53,178 nt of DNA from Kiritimatiellia bacterium. GTDB taxonomy: Bacteria > Verrucomicrobiota > Kiritimatiellia > UBA8416 > JADHWI01. The stretch lies in the NCBI GenBank assembly GCA_030744755.1, contig JASLPY010000033.1:1-53178 (forward strand), in the 5' to 3' direction. The notes under the pieces are model-generated. The model ran no database searches. It was not told the origin of the DNA and was given only the letters and a program-made list of their open reading frames with translations. Position 1 is the stretch's first letter, and the number at the start of each line of letters is the position of its first letter. The translations under genes were made by a program, and so were the position numbers. This document shows, piece after piece, positions 42,799-50,337 of this stretch.

Positions 42799-43713
42799 AT
42801 GAAAACGCACCGACGGATTGCTGTGCTTCTTTTGCTTGTCCTTCTGGGTTCCGGTTCATTTGCCGTTGAGGCCGGGGAGGAGTCTATTCGTACCTGGACG
42901 TCGAGAAAGGGTACCGAGATTGAGGCGCGTTTTTTGCGGCAGACGGGAAACATGATCGTCCTGGAGACCAAAGAAGGGAAGAAAACAAATATATCCCTCT
43001 CTTTCCTTGGCCAGGCGGATCGTGACTATGTTGCGGAGCTGACCCGAGAGAATCGTAAAGCAAAGATAAAGAAGTACGAAGAGCGCGTGGCCAACATGCG
43101 CCGTGGCAACAGGAACAGCAACAAGAAGAATGGCCCCCCTGCACCAGTCCGGGCCGATTATCTTTCGAAGCTGGAACGTGAGGTCATCGACGAGATGAAC
43201 CTTGCCCGAACCGACCCCCGGGGCTACGCGCGTCACATCGAGAAGCTGCGCGACTACCACGTTGGTGACGGCGTGTTCGAATTTAACAGCGGCCGTTTCG
43301 CTTCGAAGGAAGGGCTCGCCGCTGTCGAAGAAGCAATTGAGTTTCTGAAAGAAGCAGAATCGGTCGGACAGCTTTCTCCTTCGAAAGGACTTTCCCTGGC
43401 GGCCAAGTCGCACGTTGACGATATTGGGCCTGCCGGTGTCTTGACGCACACCGGCACCGATGGCAGCACCATGAAGGCCCGCATCGAGAAGCAAGGCAGT
43501 TGGCAGAACACCATTGGTGAGAACATGGCATTTGGTCTGAATTCCGGTCGCGATATTGTTGTGCAGCTTATCGTAGACGACGGCGTTCCGGATCGGGGCC
43601 ACAGGGGAAATATCTTCAAGGCCAAGTACCGGGTGGCTGGGGTGTCGATAGGGAACCACAAGATCTTCAACACCTGTTGCGTCATCGACTACGCCGGTGG
43701 ATTCTCGGATTAG
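42799..43713 (+). CDS. Exported CAP-domain protein with SHD1-like N-terminal domain
   Basis: A 304-residue exported protein. A signal peptide (RRIAVLLLLVLLGSGSFA) precedes an SHD1-like segment (IRTWTSRKGTEIEARFLRQT), a domain common in Planctomycetes and relatives, then a basic linker. A CAP/SCP (cysteine-rich secretory protein superfamily) domain begins near residue 120 (EREVIDEMNLARTDPRGYAR). It includes GLSLAAKSHVDD, HTGTDGSTMKARIEKQG and RGHRGNIFKAKYRVAG. The conserved CAP histidines are in HTGTDGS and HRGNIF. The exact function is unknown. The ATG at 42799 is chosen because the upstream extension would read through the hairpin repeats. Confidence 0.85.
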   Translation: MKTHRRIAVLLLLVLLGSGSFAVEAGEESIRTWTSRKGTEIEARFLRQTGNMIVLETKEGKKTNISLSFLGQADRDYVAELTRENRKAKIKKYEERVANMRRGNRNSNKKNGPPAPVRADYLSKLEREVIDEMNLARTDPRGYARHIEKLRDYHVGDGVFEFNSGRFASKEGLAAVEEAIEFLKEAESVGQLSPSKGLSLAAKSHVDDIGPAGVLTHTGTDGSTMKARIEKQGSWQNTIGENMAFGLNSGRDIVVQLIVDDGVPDRGHRGNIFKAKYRVAGVSIGNHKIFNTCCVIDYAGGFSD

Positions 43714-44126
43714 AGTATTCAGACGCAGATTCCGTCAACGAGCCTTTTCCGTAGTGAATATGATCAAGGATGGCGGGGTGAATCGGAGGTGTGTTCTTTC
43801 GTTTACCCCATGTTGGGTGCGTGAGTGTGGGGGTATGAGAGTGCGTGAGTGTCTGAGTGTTTGAGACCTCCCTCGTCAAAAACGAGTGCGGAAGCCTGTA
43901 GCGGAAGTCGCAAAGACTTCCGATCCCTGCGAAGATCGGAACTTCTGGCTCTTCGACGGAGCTCAGAGTCTGCGACAAGTTCCGCTCTTGTGAGACTCCC
44001 TTCTCAAAAGACGCCACAGCGCTTATGTTGAGTAGATACCGTAAGTCTCTGGGGATGAAGAGACAGGGCTAAGAACTACTTAACATAACTCCCGAAAGCT
44101 CGCCCCGTCTCGATGAGGAGAGATTG
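43714..44126. repeat. Spacer with inverted copies of the window-start repeats
   Basis: No gene. From 43738 to 43811 is a reverse-strand copy of the GGGGTAAACGAAA...TTGATC motif found at 8-92. From about 43816 to 43864 is a tract of GTGAGTG-type units. From 43883 to 43998 is the inverted copy of the double-hairpin block at 112-202; its stems GGAAGTC/GACTTCC and CCGATC/GATCGG are identical while the loops differ. Confidence 0.75.
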
Positions 44127-44551
44127 AACCACCCGCGCTCCCGCGCTGGAGTTCCCGAGGACACGGAGGTTAGAGTGGAGGAGGGGACTCTGCTTCCGGA
44201 GAAGTTGCATGAATCTGGCGGAATGCTCCCCTGACCCCCGGCATTCCTTAATCCAGATTCATGCAACGTTTGCCATGGGGAGAAAGATGAGAGAAATGCT
44301 CCTTCCAGTAGTTCGGCACTCCAAAGCTGATCATTCCAACGTGGTCGTTGTTGAGCGTTGCCCACCTCCCTCTCCTGAGGCAAACGCGCGCTGAATTCGA
44401 TGATCGTTTCGTAGACGTTGTGCGAAATGCTGCAAACGTATTGTCCCAGTAAAACGATCGTTGAATTCAGCGCGCTCTCCATAAGCTGAGTCTCCTCCTC
44501 CACTCTAACCTCCGTGTCCTCGGGAGCTCCAGCGCGGGAGCGCGGGTGGTT
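44127..44551. repeat. 425-bp element with nested inverted repeats
   Basis: Outer arms at 44127-44190 and 44488-44551 are 64 bp each and match at 62 positions. Inside are three further inverted repeats: 44204-44226 with 44241-44267 (GTTGCATGAATCTGG stem), 44355-44362 with 44379-44387 (GCGTTGCC/GGCAAACGC), and 44386-44409 with 44452-44475 (GCGCGCTGAATTC stem, 22 of 24). There is no open frame of note. It is located between the CAP-domain gene and the methyltransferase gene. It may be a nonautonomous mobile element or a large structured RNA. Confidence 0.85.
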
Positions 44552-44614
44552 ACGTTCTCCAGTTCTAATCCCCAACTCCACATAACAGCGGTAAATCCTC
44601 GTCAACAGCTTCCT

Positions 44615-44643
44615 GTGGACATCAGGTGATCTGGTGTTATAAT
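44615..44643 (+). promoter_or_regulatory. Extended -10 promoter for the methyltransferase gene
   Basis: TGTTATAAT at 44635-44643 matches the extended -10 consensus fully (TGnTATAAT), and GTGGAC at 44615-44620 is a poor -35 with 17-bp spacing. It lies 33 bp upstream of the ATG at 44677, with GGGAGG six bases before that codon, and just after the nested inverted-repeat element. Confidence 0.55.
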
Positions 44644-44676
44644 GCGCGCCAACGGTGGACGAGTGGGAGGCCTGCC

Positions 44677-45513
44677 ATGGCGGATTATGATAGCGGGGCA
44701 ACGGGTGGTGTACAGGTATGCGCACGCATATTCGGTAGTGCCATTCCCATGCAGATCTGTCTGCATGAAATCAAGCGCCAGATAGGAAAGACCGACGGTC
44801 TGTCATGCCTGGATGTTGGTTTTGACAACGGTATGATGATTCGTCAGCTTCGTAAATGGGGCGGCAAATGGCACAGTCTCGTCAGCTCGCCTGGTATTGC
44901 CGGGACGGTGAATGCTCTCGTCGAGGACAACGTTGGTGTCATGACCGACTCCGTTCTCCCTTTCGAGGACAAGGTTTTTGACGTATTGGTCGTCAGGGAA
45001 GTGATGGAACGAACTGTCGACGATACCGCATTTATACAGGAATGCCACCGTGTCATGAAACCTGATGGCCGCCTCATCCTGTCGGTCCGGCACAAGAAGA
45101 TGTTCACCCTTATGAACTTGGTGAGGCGAATTGCGCGGGTCAGGGCAGAGGATCTGCAGTGGGCGAGATCCGGGTACTCGGAGAAGGTTCTCTTTAACGT
45201 TCTCAAGACAGGTTTCGACGTTACCGGTGTCCGTTCTTACACCAGGTTCCTGGTCGAGCTGACAGACACATTCGTGCGGTCATCGTCGAAGAATCTGACT
45301 CCGAGCCGCGATGGCGAGCGCCTGCTGCGGATTTACGCGATGGCCCGTCCTTTCTACAGCTTGGCTTACCAACTCGATATGCTGTTCTTCATGACCCGGG
45401 GATATCACATGGTGGTATTGGGCAAACGCCGCGCCTGGCGTGCAAGGCAGGCCCCAATACTCCATGACGGACGCACGATTGGCGAGGCCGTTCTCAGCCG
45501 GGCAAATTCCTGA
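44677..45513 (+). CDS. Class I SAM-dependent methyltransferase
   Basis: A 278-residue Methyltransf_11-type protein. Motif I region LSCLDVGFDNGMMIRQL is an atypical form of the glycine-rich SAM loop. PFEDKVFDVLVVREVMERTV matches motif II, and ECHRVMKPDGRLILSV is the classical motif III region. The C-terminal third has hydrophobic stretches (MARPFYSLAYQLDMLFFM) that may contact membranes. ATG at 44677 is preceded by GGGAGG at good spacing. The acceptor is unknown. The gene end overlaps a reverse copy of the short ATGGCTCAG-containing motif (45504-45550). Confidence 0.8.
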   Translation: MADYDSGATGGVQVCARIFGSAIPMQICLHEIKRQIGKTDGLSCLDVGFDNGMMIRQLRKWGGKWHSLVSSPGIAGTVNALVEDNVGVMTDSVLPFEDKVFDVLVVREVMERTVDDTAFIQECHRVMKPDGRLILSVRHKKMFTLMNLVRRIARVRAEDLQWARSGYSEKVLFNVLKTGFDVTGVRSYTRFLVELTDTFVRSSSKNLTPSRDGERLLRIYAMARPFYSLAYQLDMLFFMTRGYHMVVLGKRRAWRARQAPILHDGRTIGEAVLSRANS

Positions 45514-45601
45514 GCCCTGAGCCATTGCCGCTGCGGTTATGATCAATGCTGACAGCGTGAATCAGACGCGTGTTTCTTGTGTGCCCCAGCGAATTGTATG
45601 T

Positions 45602-45702
45602 GGGTACGTGAGTATGTGAGTATGTGAGGTGGGAGAACGAAAAATCGTCCCCATCGGTTTTGTTGGCTTTCCTGACCCACGCACTCACATACTCACACAC
45701 CC
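45602..45702. repeat. Inverted repeat with GTGAGTATGTGAGT-type arms upstream of rpmH
   Basis: GGGTACGTGAGTATGTGAGT... (45602-45626) pairs with ...ACTCACATACTCACACACCC (45678-45702) at 21 of 25 positions, with a 51-base loop. Arms are periodic GTGAGTAT units. It sits between the methyltransferase gene and the rpmH promoter. Confidence 0.75.
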
Positions 45703-45713
45703 TTTTAGGGCGC

Positions 45714-45741
45714 TTGACATTCGGGGGTAAGATGGTACGGT
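45714..45741 (+). promoter_or_regulatory. Possible promoter for the rpmH-rnpA-yidD-yidC operon
   Basis: A perfect -35 TTGACA at 45714-45719 is followed after 16 bp by TACGGT (45736-45741), a weak -10. It is 47 bp upstream of the rpmH start, the first gene of this operon. Confidence 0.45.
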
Positions 45742-45787
45742 TACCTGCTTTTTCTGCAGAAAAACCTTTTGAGAAGGATGAAAACTG

Positions 45788-45922
45788 ATGAAGCAGTTGT
45801 ATCAACCGTCAAATAAGAAGCGCAAGCGCAAGATAGGCTTCAGGGCTCGCATGTCCACTTCCGGCGGCAGGGCAGTGATCGCCCGCCGAAGGCGAAAAGG
45901 GCGTGTCAAACTCAGCGCTTAA
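45788..45922 (+). CDS. rpmH: Ribosomal protein L34
   Basis: A 44-residue basic protein, [18 protein letters not shown] followed by [20 protein letters not shown] and a short tail. This is the characteristic L34 sequence (conserved QPSxxKRKRxxGFRxRMxTxxGRxVxxRRRxKGR). It is a component of the large ribosomal subunit. The gene begins at ATG 45788 with AGAAGGA nine bases upstream and heads the conserved rpmH-rnpA-yidD-yidC order. It was found by reading the spacer rather than by length. Confidence 0.97.
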   Translation: MKQLYQPSNKKRKRKIGFRARMSTSGGRAVIARRRRKGRVKLSA

Positions 45923-45960
45923 GGGGCCGTGTGTGCTTCACTGGAAAGGATCGGGGCGTT

Positions 45961-46356
45961 ATGACGCCAAGGTCTGATAGGGACGGTGATGGGACGGTGA
46001 AATTCCGATTTCCCAAGAGCCATCGCATCTCCGAATCGAAGAGTTTTCGGGACACGTTTCGTCAAGGACGCCGCTACCACGGCAGATTGACGATTCTGTG
46101 GATACGGCGGACCGATGGTCCATGTTCACGTCTCGGGGCGGTTGCTGCGAAGCGCAACTTCAGGCGGGCTGTTGACCGGGGGCGGGCCAAAAGACTTATC
46201 AGGGAAGCCTACCGCTTGGAGTCCCACCGTTTACGTGAAACGTACGACGTAGTGCTTATCGCTAAACGGTCAATACTTCAGGCCGACAGCAAAGAGGTTC
46301 AGAAGGAACTGGTTTCGCTCATGAAATCGGCGGGGGTAACCGAAGGAAAGCGATGA
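45961..46356 (+). CDS. rnpA: Ribonuclease P protein component
   Basis: A protein of about 131 residues that assists the RNase P RNA in cleaving tRNA 5' leaders. The family core is KFRFPKSHRISESKSFRDTF at the start and the RNR-type motif AKRLIREAYRLE, followed by DVVLIAKRSI. The start is uncertain: ATG 45961 is used here, GTG 45931 and GTG 45997 are in frame, and homologues would favour a start close to 45997. It overlaps yidD by four bases at its end. Confidence 0.93.
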   Translation: MTPRSDRDGDGTVKFRFPKSHRISESKSFRDTFRQGRRYHGRLTILWIRRTDGPCSRLGAVAAKRNFRRAVDRGRAKRLIREAYRLESHRLRETYDVVLIAKRSILQADSKEVQKELVSLMKSAGVTEGKR

Positions 46357-46592
46357 TGAAATGGCTTCTGATTCTCTTGATCCGAGCCTACAAGGTTGTG
46401 CTTTCTCCCCTCTTGGGCGATTGCTGCAGGTTTCATCCTTCCTGTTCATCCTACTGTATTGAAGCAATAGAAAAGCATGGGTGTTTACGTGGTCTTTGGT
46501 ATGGTCTCAAGCGGCTTTCAAAGTGCCACCCGTTTCATGCCGGAGGCGTAGATCCGGTGCCGGAGCCACGAACGGAGTTTTCTGTGGAATAA
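46353..46592 (+). CDS. yidD: Membrane protein insertion efficiency factor YidD
   Basis: A 79-residue YidD (DUF37) protein. An N-terminal amphipathic helix (LLILLIRAYKVVLSPLLG) precedes the conserved cysteine region CCRFHPSCSSYCIEAI and GLWYGLKRLSKCHPFHAGG-type end. It helps YidC insert membrane proteins at the inner membrane. The ATG overlaps the rnpA stop, and yidC follows four bases after its end, the usual gene order. Confidence 0.96.
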   Translation: MMKWLLILLIRAYKVVLSPLLGDCCRFHPSCSSYCIEAIEKHGCLRGLWYGLKRLSKCHPFHAGGVDPVPEPRTEFSVE

Positions 46593-46596
46593 CGTT

Positions 46597-48384
46597 ATGA
46601 ATTCATTTGAAAAAACTATTGTCGTGTTACTCTTCGTGATGCTGATTGCATGGGGGTTCTATCAAAGGATGTTTGCGCCGCCGGCACCTCCGCCGGGGCA
46701 GGGCGAAGAGATTGGTGAAGTCCAGCCGGGGTCGTCCACGAATGCCGCCGGGCAGGTGTCCGTTGTCGCTACGGGGGGTGTCGGGGTTGCCGAGATCAAG
46801 CAGGGGAATGCAGTTGTCGAGTCTAACGCTGTGGAAACCGTGGCTTCTGCCAGTCCGGTGTTGCCGGAGAAACTGGTAACACTCACCAACAGCCAGGTGA
46901 CCGTGACTCTTTCTTCCTGGGGCGGCGGAATCAAAGAGGTCGAACTCAAGGAGTACAGGGAATCGGTCGAAACCGACAGTCCTCCCGTGATCCTGGATTT
47001 CCATGACAAGCCTGCTTTCTCTCTGGTCGGCATAGCCGGAATGGACAAGCGCAGCAGTTTTGAAGTTACCGTGGACGGGAGTGGAACGAATGCCACAGTT
47101 ACTGCGGTTGCGTCCGACGGCCTGCAATTGATAAGGCGGCTGACACTTCATCCCGGCTACGTCCTCAAGGTTTCCGATACTTTCACGGGCCCGGAAGGAA
47201 TGAAAACGTTGCCGCGGTATGGCATGAACCTCGGCCCCATGCGCAGGATAAAGAGCAAGGCGCGTACCCGTGGGATATCGTACCTGGGATTGGACACCCT
47301 TGCCGATCAGGCGGGAAGCGAAGTTGTTCACTGGGGCAAGAAAGAAGTGCCAGCGTTGTTCGGGTATAAACGTTCGTTCTTGTCCTGCGCAAAGCAGGAC
47401 ACATCCAGCATGCCGGAAGATGTTTCCAAGAACATCGAGATGCCGATTGCATGGGGCGCGGCAAAAAACAAGTTCTTCGCGCAGATCCTGGCCCCGGAAG
47501 GCGGCGCCGTGGACTGCGAGTTGTACGCCGAGAGAAGTACGAACGCTACCAGCGCGCTCACGATGACCTCGGTTTCATCCACGCTGTTCTTTCCCGGTCG
47601 CGAAGTCTCTTCCGGGGAGTCATATACCCGCGAGATGAGTTACTACGTGGGGCCGAAGAAGCAATCTCTCCTGAAAGACCTTGGCAACCGCCAGGCCGAT
47701 GTCATGCAATTTGGATGGTGGGCCTGGTTCAGGTGGGTATGCACCGTTCTCATTACGACTCTGAACGCGATTTACGGCGTGCTGCCCAACTACGGTGTGG
47801 CAATAATAATCCTGACAATCCTCGTCAAGATCCTCTTCTGGCCGTTGACGCACAAGAGCACGGAAAGCTCAAAGAAGATGCAGAAGCTTCAGCCCCTTAT
47901 TGCGGAGCTCAAGGAGAAGCACAAGGACCAGCCTCAGAAGATGCAACAGGCCCAGATGGCTCTCTACAAAGAGCACGGGGTCAATCCGCTTGCAAGCTGC
48001 CTGCCGATGCTGGTGCAGTTGCCGATATTTATTGCACTGTTTACCGTTTTGCGTAGTTCGATCGAACTGAGATTTGCCAACTTCCTGTGGATAGCCGACC
48101 TGAGTGAACCGGAAGGACTCTTGGCGGGCATGATCCCGATCATCGGGTCCCTGAATATCCTGCCGATTGTTATGACGGCGACGATGATAATGCAGCAGCA
48201 GTTGACGCCTACGACCGGCGATCCCCAGCAGAAGAAAATGATGATGATGATGCCGGCGATGATGCTGTTGTTCTTCTACAATATGGCATCCGCGCTTGTT
48301 CTCTACTGGTCTGTCAGCCAGTGCCTGTCGATTGTCCAGTTGCTGATGCAGCGGCGGAAGAGCAAGCAGGAAGCCGGGGGTTGA
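46597..48384 (+). CDS. yidC: Membrane protein insertase YidC (Oxa1 family)
   Basis: A 595-residue Gram-negative-type YidC, with the extra large periplasmic domain (residues about 30-370) that Gram-positive homologues lack. An N-terminal helix (KTIVVLLFVMLIAWGFYQRM) is followed by that beta-rich domain (LTNSQVTVTLSSWGGGIKEV). The conserved insertase core has five helices: WWAWFRWVCTVLITTLNAIY, YGVAIIILTILVKILFWPLT, and NPLASCLPMLVQLPIFIALF. A methionine-rich KKMMMMMPAMMLLF stretch precedes the final helix. The large periplasmic domain supports a diderm organism. Confidence 0.97.
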   Translation: MNSFEKTIVVLLFVMLIAWGFYQRMFAPPAPPPGQGEEIGEVQPGSSTNAAGQVSVVATGGVGVAEIKQGNAVVESNAVETVASASPVLPEKLVTLTNSQVTVTLSSWGGGIKEVELKEYRESVETDSPPVILDFHDKPAFSLVGIAGMDKRSSFEVTVDGSGTNATVTAVASDGLQLIRRLTLHPGYVLKVSDTFTGPEGMKTLPRYGMNLGPMRRIKSKARTRGISYLGLDTLADQAGSEVVHWGKKEVPALFGYKRSFLSCAKQDTSSMPEDVSKNIEMPIAWGAAKNKFFAQILAPEGGAVDCELYAERSTNATSALTMTSVSSTLFFPGREVSSGESYTREMSYYVGPKKQSLLKDLGNRQADVMQFGWWAWFRWVCTVLITTLNAIYGVLPNYGVAIIILTILVKILFWPLTHKSTESSKKMQKLQPLIAELKEKHKDQPQKMQQAQMALYKEHGVNPLASCLPMLVQLPIFIALFTVLRSSIELRFANFLWIADLSEPEGLLAGMIPIIGSLNILPIVMTATMIMQQQLTPTTGDPQQKKMMMMMPAMMLLFFYNMASALVLYWSVSQCLSIVQLLMQRRKSKQEAGG

Positions 48385-48404
48385 CGGGGTAGGGCTCCCT
48401 TCCT

Positions 48405-48474
48405 GTTATGTGGGCGGCCCATCCCCATGGGCCGCTATTGGGAGCGGGCCAGCGGGGTGGCCCGCCCACAACAG
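48405..48474. terminator. Hairpin cluster between convergent yidC and gpsA
   Basis: Two perfect hairpins, GCGGCCCAT-CCCC-ATGGGCCGC (48414-48435) and CGGGCCA/TGGCCCG (48445-48464), are enclosed by outer TGTGGGCGG/CCGCCCACA (48409-48470), giving a cloverleaf-like fold. The position between convergent genes suits a bidirectional terminator, though T-runs are lacking, and a dispersed repeat is also possible. Confidence 0.55.
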
Positions 48475-48507
48475 AGTTGCGGATGCCTTGCAGCTTGAAC
48501 TGCCTGG

Positions 48508-49500
48508 TTACTCCGGACGGAAATCCCTGGTCAGCAGTGCCTCAACTGCATCCTGGGGAGGTTTGCCTTCGTGCAGAAGCGAGTAAACCTGTTCGGTTAT
48601 GGGTATCTCGACGCCCTTTTCGCGTGCCAGTTCCCGTGCTGCGGCGCAGTTCCATACTCCTTCGGCAGCCTGTTTCATTCCGCCAAGTATTTCGTCGATC
48701 GTCTCACCCCTGCCGAGTCGCTCTCCGACGGACCGGTTGCGACTGAGCCCGCTTGTGCAGGTCACGACCAGGTCTCCCATTCCGCTCAGACCCGCGAAAG
48801 TTGCCGGGCTGGCACCCATAGCAACTCCGAGACGCGTCATCTCCGTCAGGCCCCTGGTGATCAGGGCGGCTCTCGTATTGTCGCCGAATCCGATTCCGTC
48901 ACTTACGCCCACGGCAATGGCGATGACATTCTTCAGTGCTCCTCCGAGCTGAACGCCGGTGACGTCCGCGCTCGTGTAGACGCGAAATCTGGGGCCGGCA
49001 AGAACCGACTGCAGAAAGGTCGCCTGTTCCTGGTCGGCGGTTCCCAGCACAACAGCGGTAGGGATTCTCCGGGCTACTTCTTCCGCGTGGCTGGGTCCCG
49101 AGAGGGCAGCAACAGGTCCGTTTTCCAAGAGGTCTTCGGCTAATTCTGTCATCGTTCGGTGGGTATCCCTGTCCAGGCCCTTGGCAACACTGATGAACCG
49201 GCACCTTTCTGGAAAGGCGCCCTTGAACGAGGCAACCACGTCGCTGAAGTAGCGGGTCGGCGTGGCCAGGATAGCCACTTCTGAATCGTTGGCGGCTTCT
49301 TCCCTTTTCCATGTCCACGAGATTTCTCCCGGTATCGGCACTCCGGGCAGGTAAAGATCGTTTTCACGTGTTTCGCTCACCTTCTCGGCATAATCCTGGA
49401 ACGGACCCCAGACGGTTACCGAATGGCCGTTCTCGTTCAGGACAAGGGCTAACGCGGTACCCCACCCGCCATCACCCACAACTGTGACTCTTTTCTTCAT
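48508..49500 (-). CDS. gpsA: NAD(P)H-dependent glycerol-3-phosphate dehydrogenase
   Basis: A 330-residue enzyme that reduces dihydroxyacetone phosphate to sn-glycerol-3-phosphate for phospholipid synthesis. The N-terminal Rossmann motif is VTVVGDGGWGTALALVLNEN. FISVAKGLDRDTHRTM, ALSGPSHAEEVARRIPTAVV and VQLGGALKNVIAIAVGVSDG (with the catalytic Lys) are GpsA signatures. The substrate-binding GFGDNTRAALITRGLTEM is intact. The ATG at 49500 is 1 bp from the plsY stop, so plsY and gpsA form an operon on the minus strand. Confidence 0.96.
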   Translation of the reverse strand: MKKRVTVVGDGGWGTALALVLNENGHSVTVWGPFQDYAEKVSETRENDLYLPGVPIPGEISWTWKREEAANDSEVAILATPTRYFSDVVASFKGAFPERCRFISVAKGLDRDTHRTMTELAEDLLENGPVAALSGPSHAEEVARRIPTAVVLGTADQEQATFLQSVLAGPRFRVYTSADVTGVQLGGALKNVIAIAVGVSDGIGFGDNTRAALITRGLTEMTRLGVAMGASPATFAGLSGMGDLVVTCTSGLSRNRSVGERLGRGETIDEILGGMKQAAEGVWNCAAARELAREKGVEIPITEQVYSLLHEGKPPQDAVEALLTRDFRPE

Positions 49501-49501
49501 A

Positions 49502-50143
49502 TCAACCGGTTTTCGTTTTCTTTCCAAACGTGATCTTGCTCTCGGTTCCATCTATAAGGCGCTTGATGTTTGTGTGGTGCCGGATGACGGCAGCCATGCC
49601 CAGGACTGTAAGCATGATGGGAATCAGTAGAGACTCGGACCTGTAGAAGCACCATGCTGATGCGGGTACGGCAAGGGCTGCCAGAATAGAGGCGACTGAG
49701 ACATACCTGGTCAGCACGAAGGCAGCAACCCACACACAAACACCCACACCCAGCGCGGCGGGGGCAATGCCGAGCAGCGCCCCGGCGGTGGTCGCTATGC
49801 CCTTGCCGCCCTTGAACCGCAGGTAAACCGGCCAGTTGTGCCCGGCCACGGCCAGGCAGGCGAAGACGACAGGAGCGGCGTTACCAGCCTCGCAGCCGGT
49901 TGCCCTGGAAAGAAATGCGGGAAAAAGTGCGGCTGGGATGTAGCCTTTCAATGCGTCAAGAAGCAGCGTAAGAATGCCCCAGCCCTTGCCGACAGTCCGG
50001 AAAACGTTGGTTGCCCCAATATTTCCGCTGCCGACGGAACGAATGTCCACACCCCGGGCACGGGCAACGAGAAACCCGAAAGGCACCGCCCCGAAAAGGT
50101 ACGAGAGAACTGCAAGAAGTAAATACATCATATTAGACGCCAT
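49502..50143 (-). CDS. plsY: Acyl-phosphate:glycerol-3-phosphate acyltransferase
   Basis: A 213-residue integral membrane acyltransferase with five hydrophobic segments. All three PlsY motifs are present: SVGSGNIGATNVFR, LRFKGGKGIATTAGALLG and RHHTNIKRLIDG. It makes lysophosphatidic acid from glycerol-3-phosphate and acyl phosphate, using the product of GpsA encoded next. The start is probably ATG 50143; further ATGs lie four and five codons on. A long imperfect hairpin (50144-50327) abuts the start codon. Confidence 0.95.
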   Translation of the reverse strand: MASNMMYLLLAVLSYLFGAVPFGFLVARARGVDIRSVGSGNIGATNVFRTVGKGWGILTLLLDALKGYIPAALFPAFLSRATGCEAGNAAPVVFACLAVAGHNWPVYLRFKGGKGIATTAGALLGIAPAALGVGVCVWVAAFVLTRYVSVASILAALAVPASAWCFYRSESLLIPIMLTVLGMAAVIRHHTNIKRLIDGTESKITFGKKTKTG

Positions 50144-50327
50144 CCGAAAAGGGCCCTGGAGCCCGGCGGGCCTCCGTCGGCCGCGCGATGCCAGTGCATT
50201 TGCATGCGACAGTGAGAACTTCGTTCAATTCTGTCATGTTCATGCACATCCCTTGCTCTAAGCGGCGGAGGCCCGCCGCACTCCAGTGAGAGTCTTCAAA
50301 TGTTTCAGTGCGTCACCCCTTTTCGGG
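50144..50327. repeat. Long imperfect hairpin between ispA and plsY
   Basis: Three pairings lie inside one another. CCGAAAAGG near 50144-50153 pairs with CCTTTTCGG near 50317-50327. CTGGAGCCCGGCGGGCCTCC (50157-50176) pairs with GGAGGCCCGCCGCACTCCAG (50267-50286). GTGCATTTGCATGCGACAG (50194-50212) pairs with CTGTCATGTTCATGCAC (50231-50247). The whole region could fold into one long stem with internal loops in the transcript running from ispA to plsY. Confidence 0.7.
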
Positions 50328-50337
50328 TAGGCCCTAC

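Noticed and set aside
42856..43659. 267-codon antisense open frame within the CAP-domain gene
   Set aside because: It is a shadow of a well-supported gene; its translation has no recognisable motif or start signal.
45514..45787. Chromosome replication origin next to rpmH
   Set aside because: The rpmH-rnpA-yidD-yidC block is often near oriC, but dnaA is absent and no cluster of TTATCCACA-like DnaA boxes is visible; the spacer holds repeats instead.
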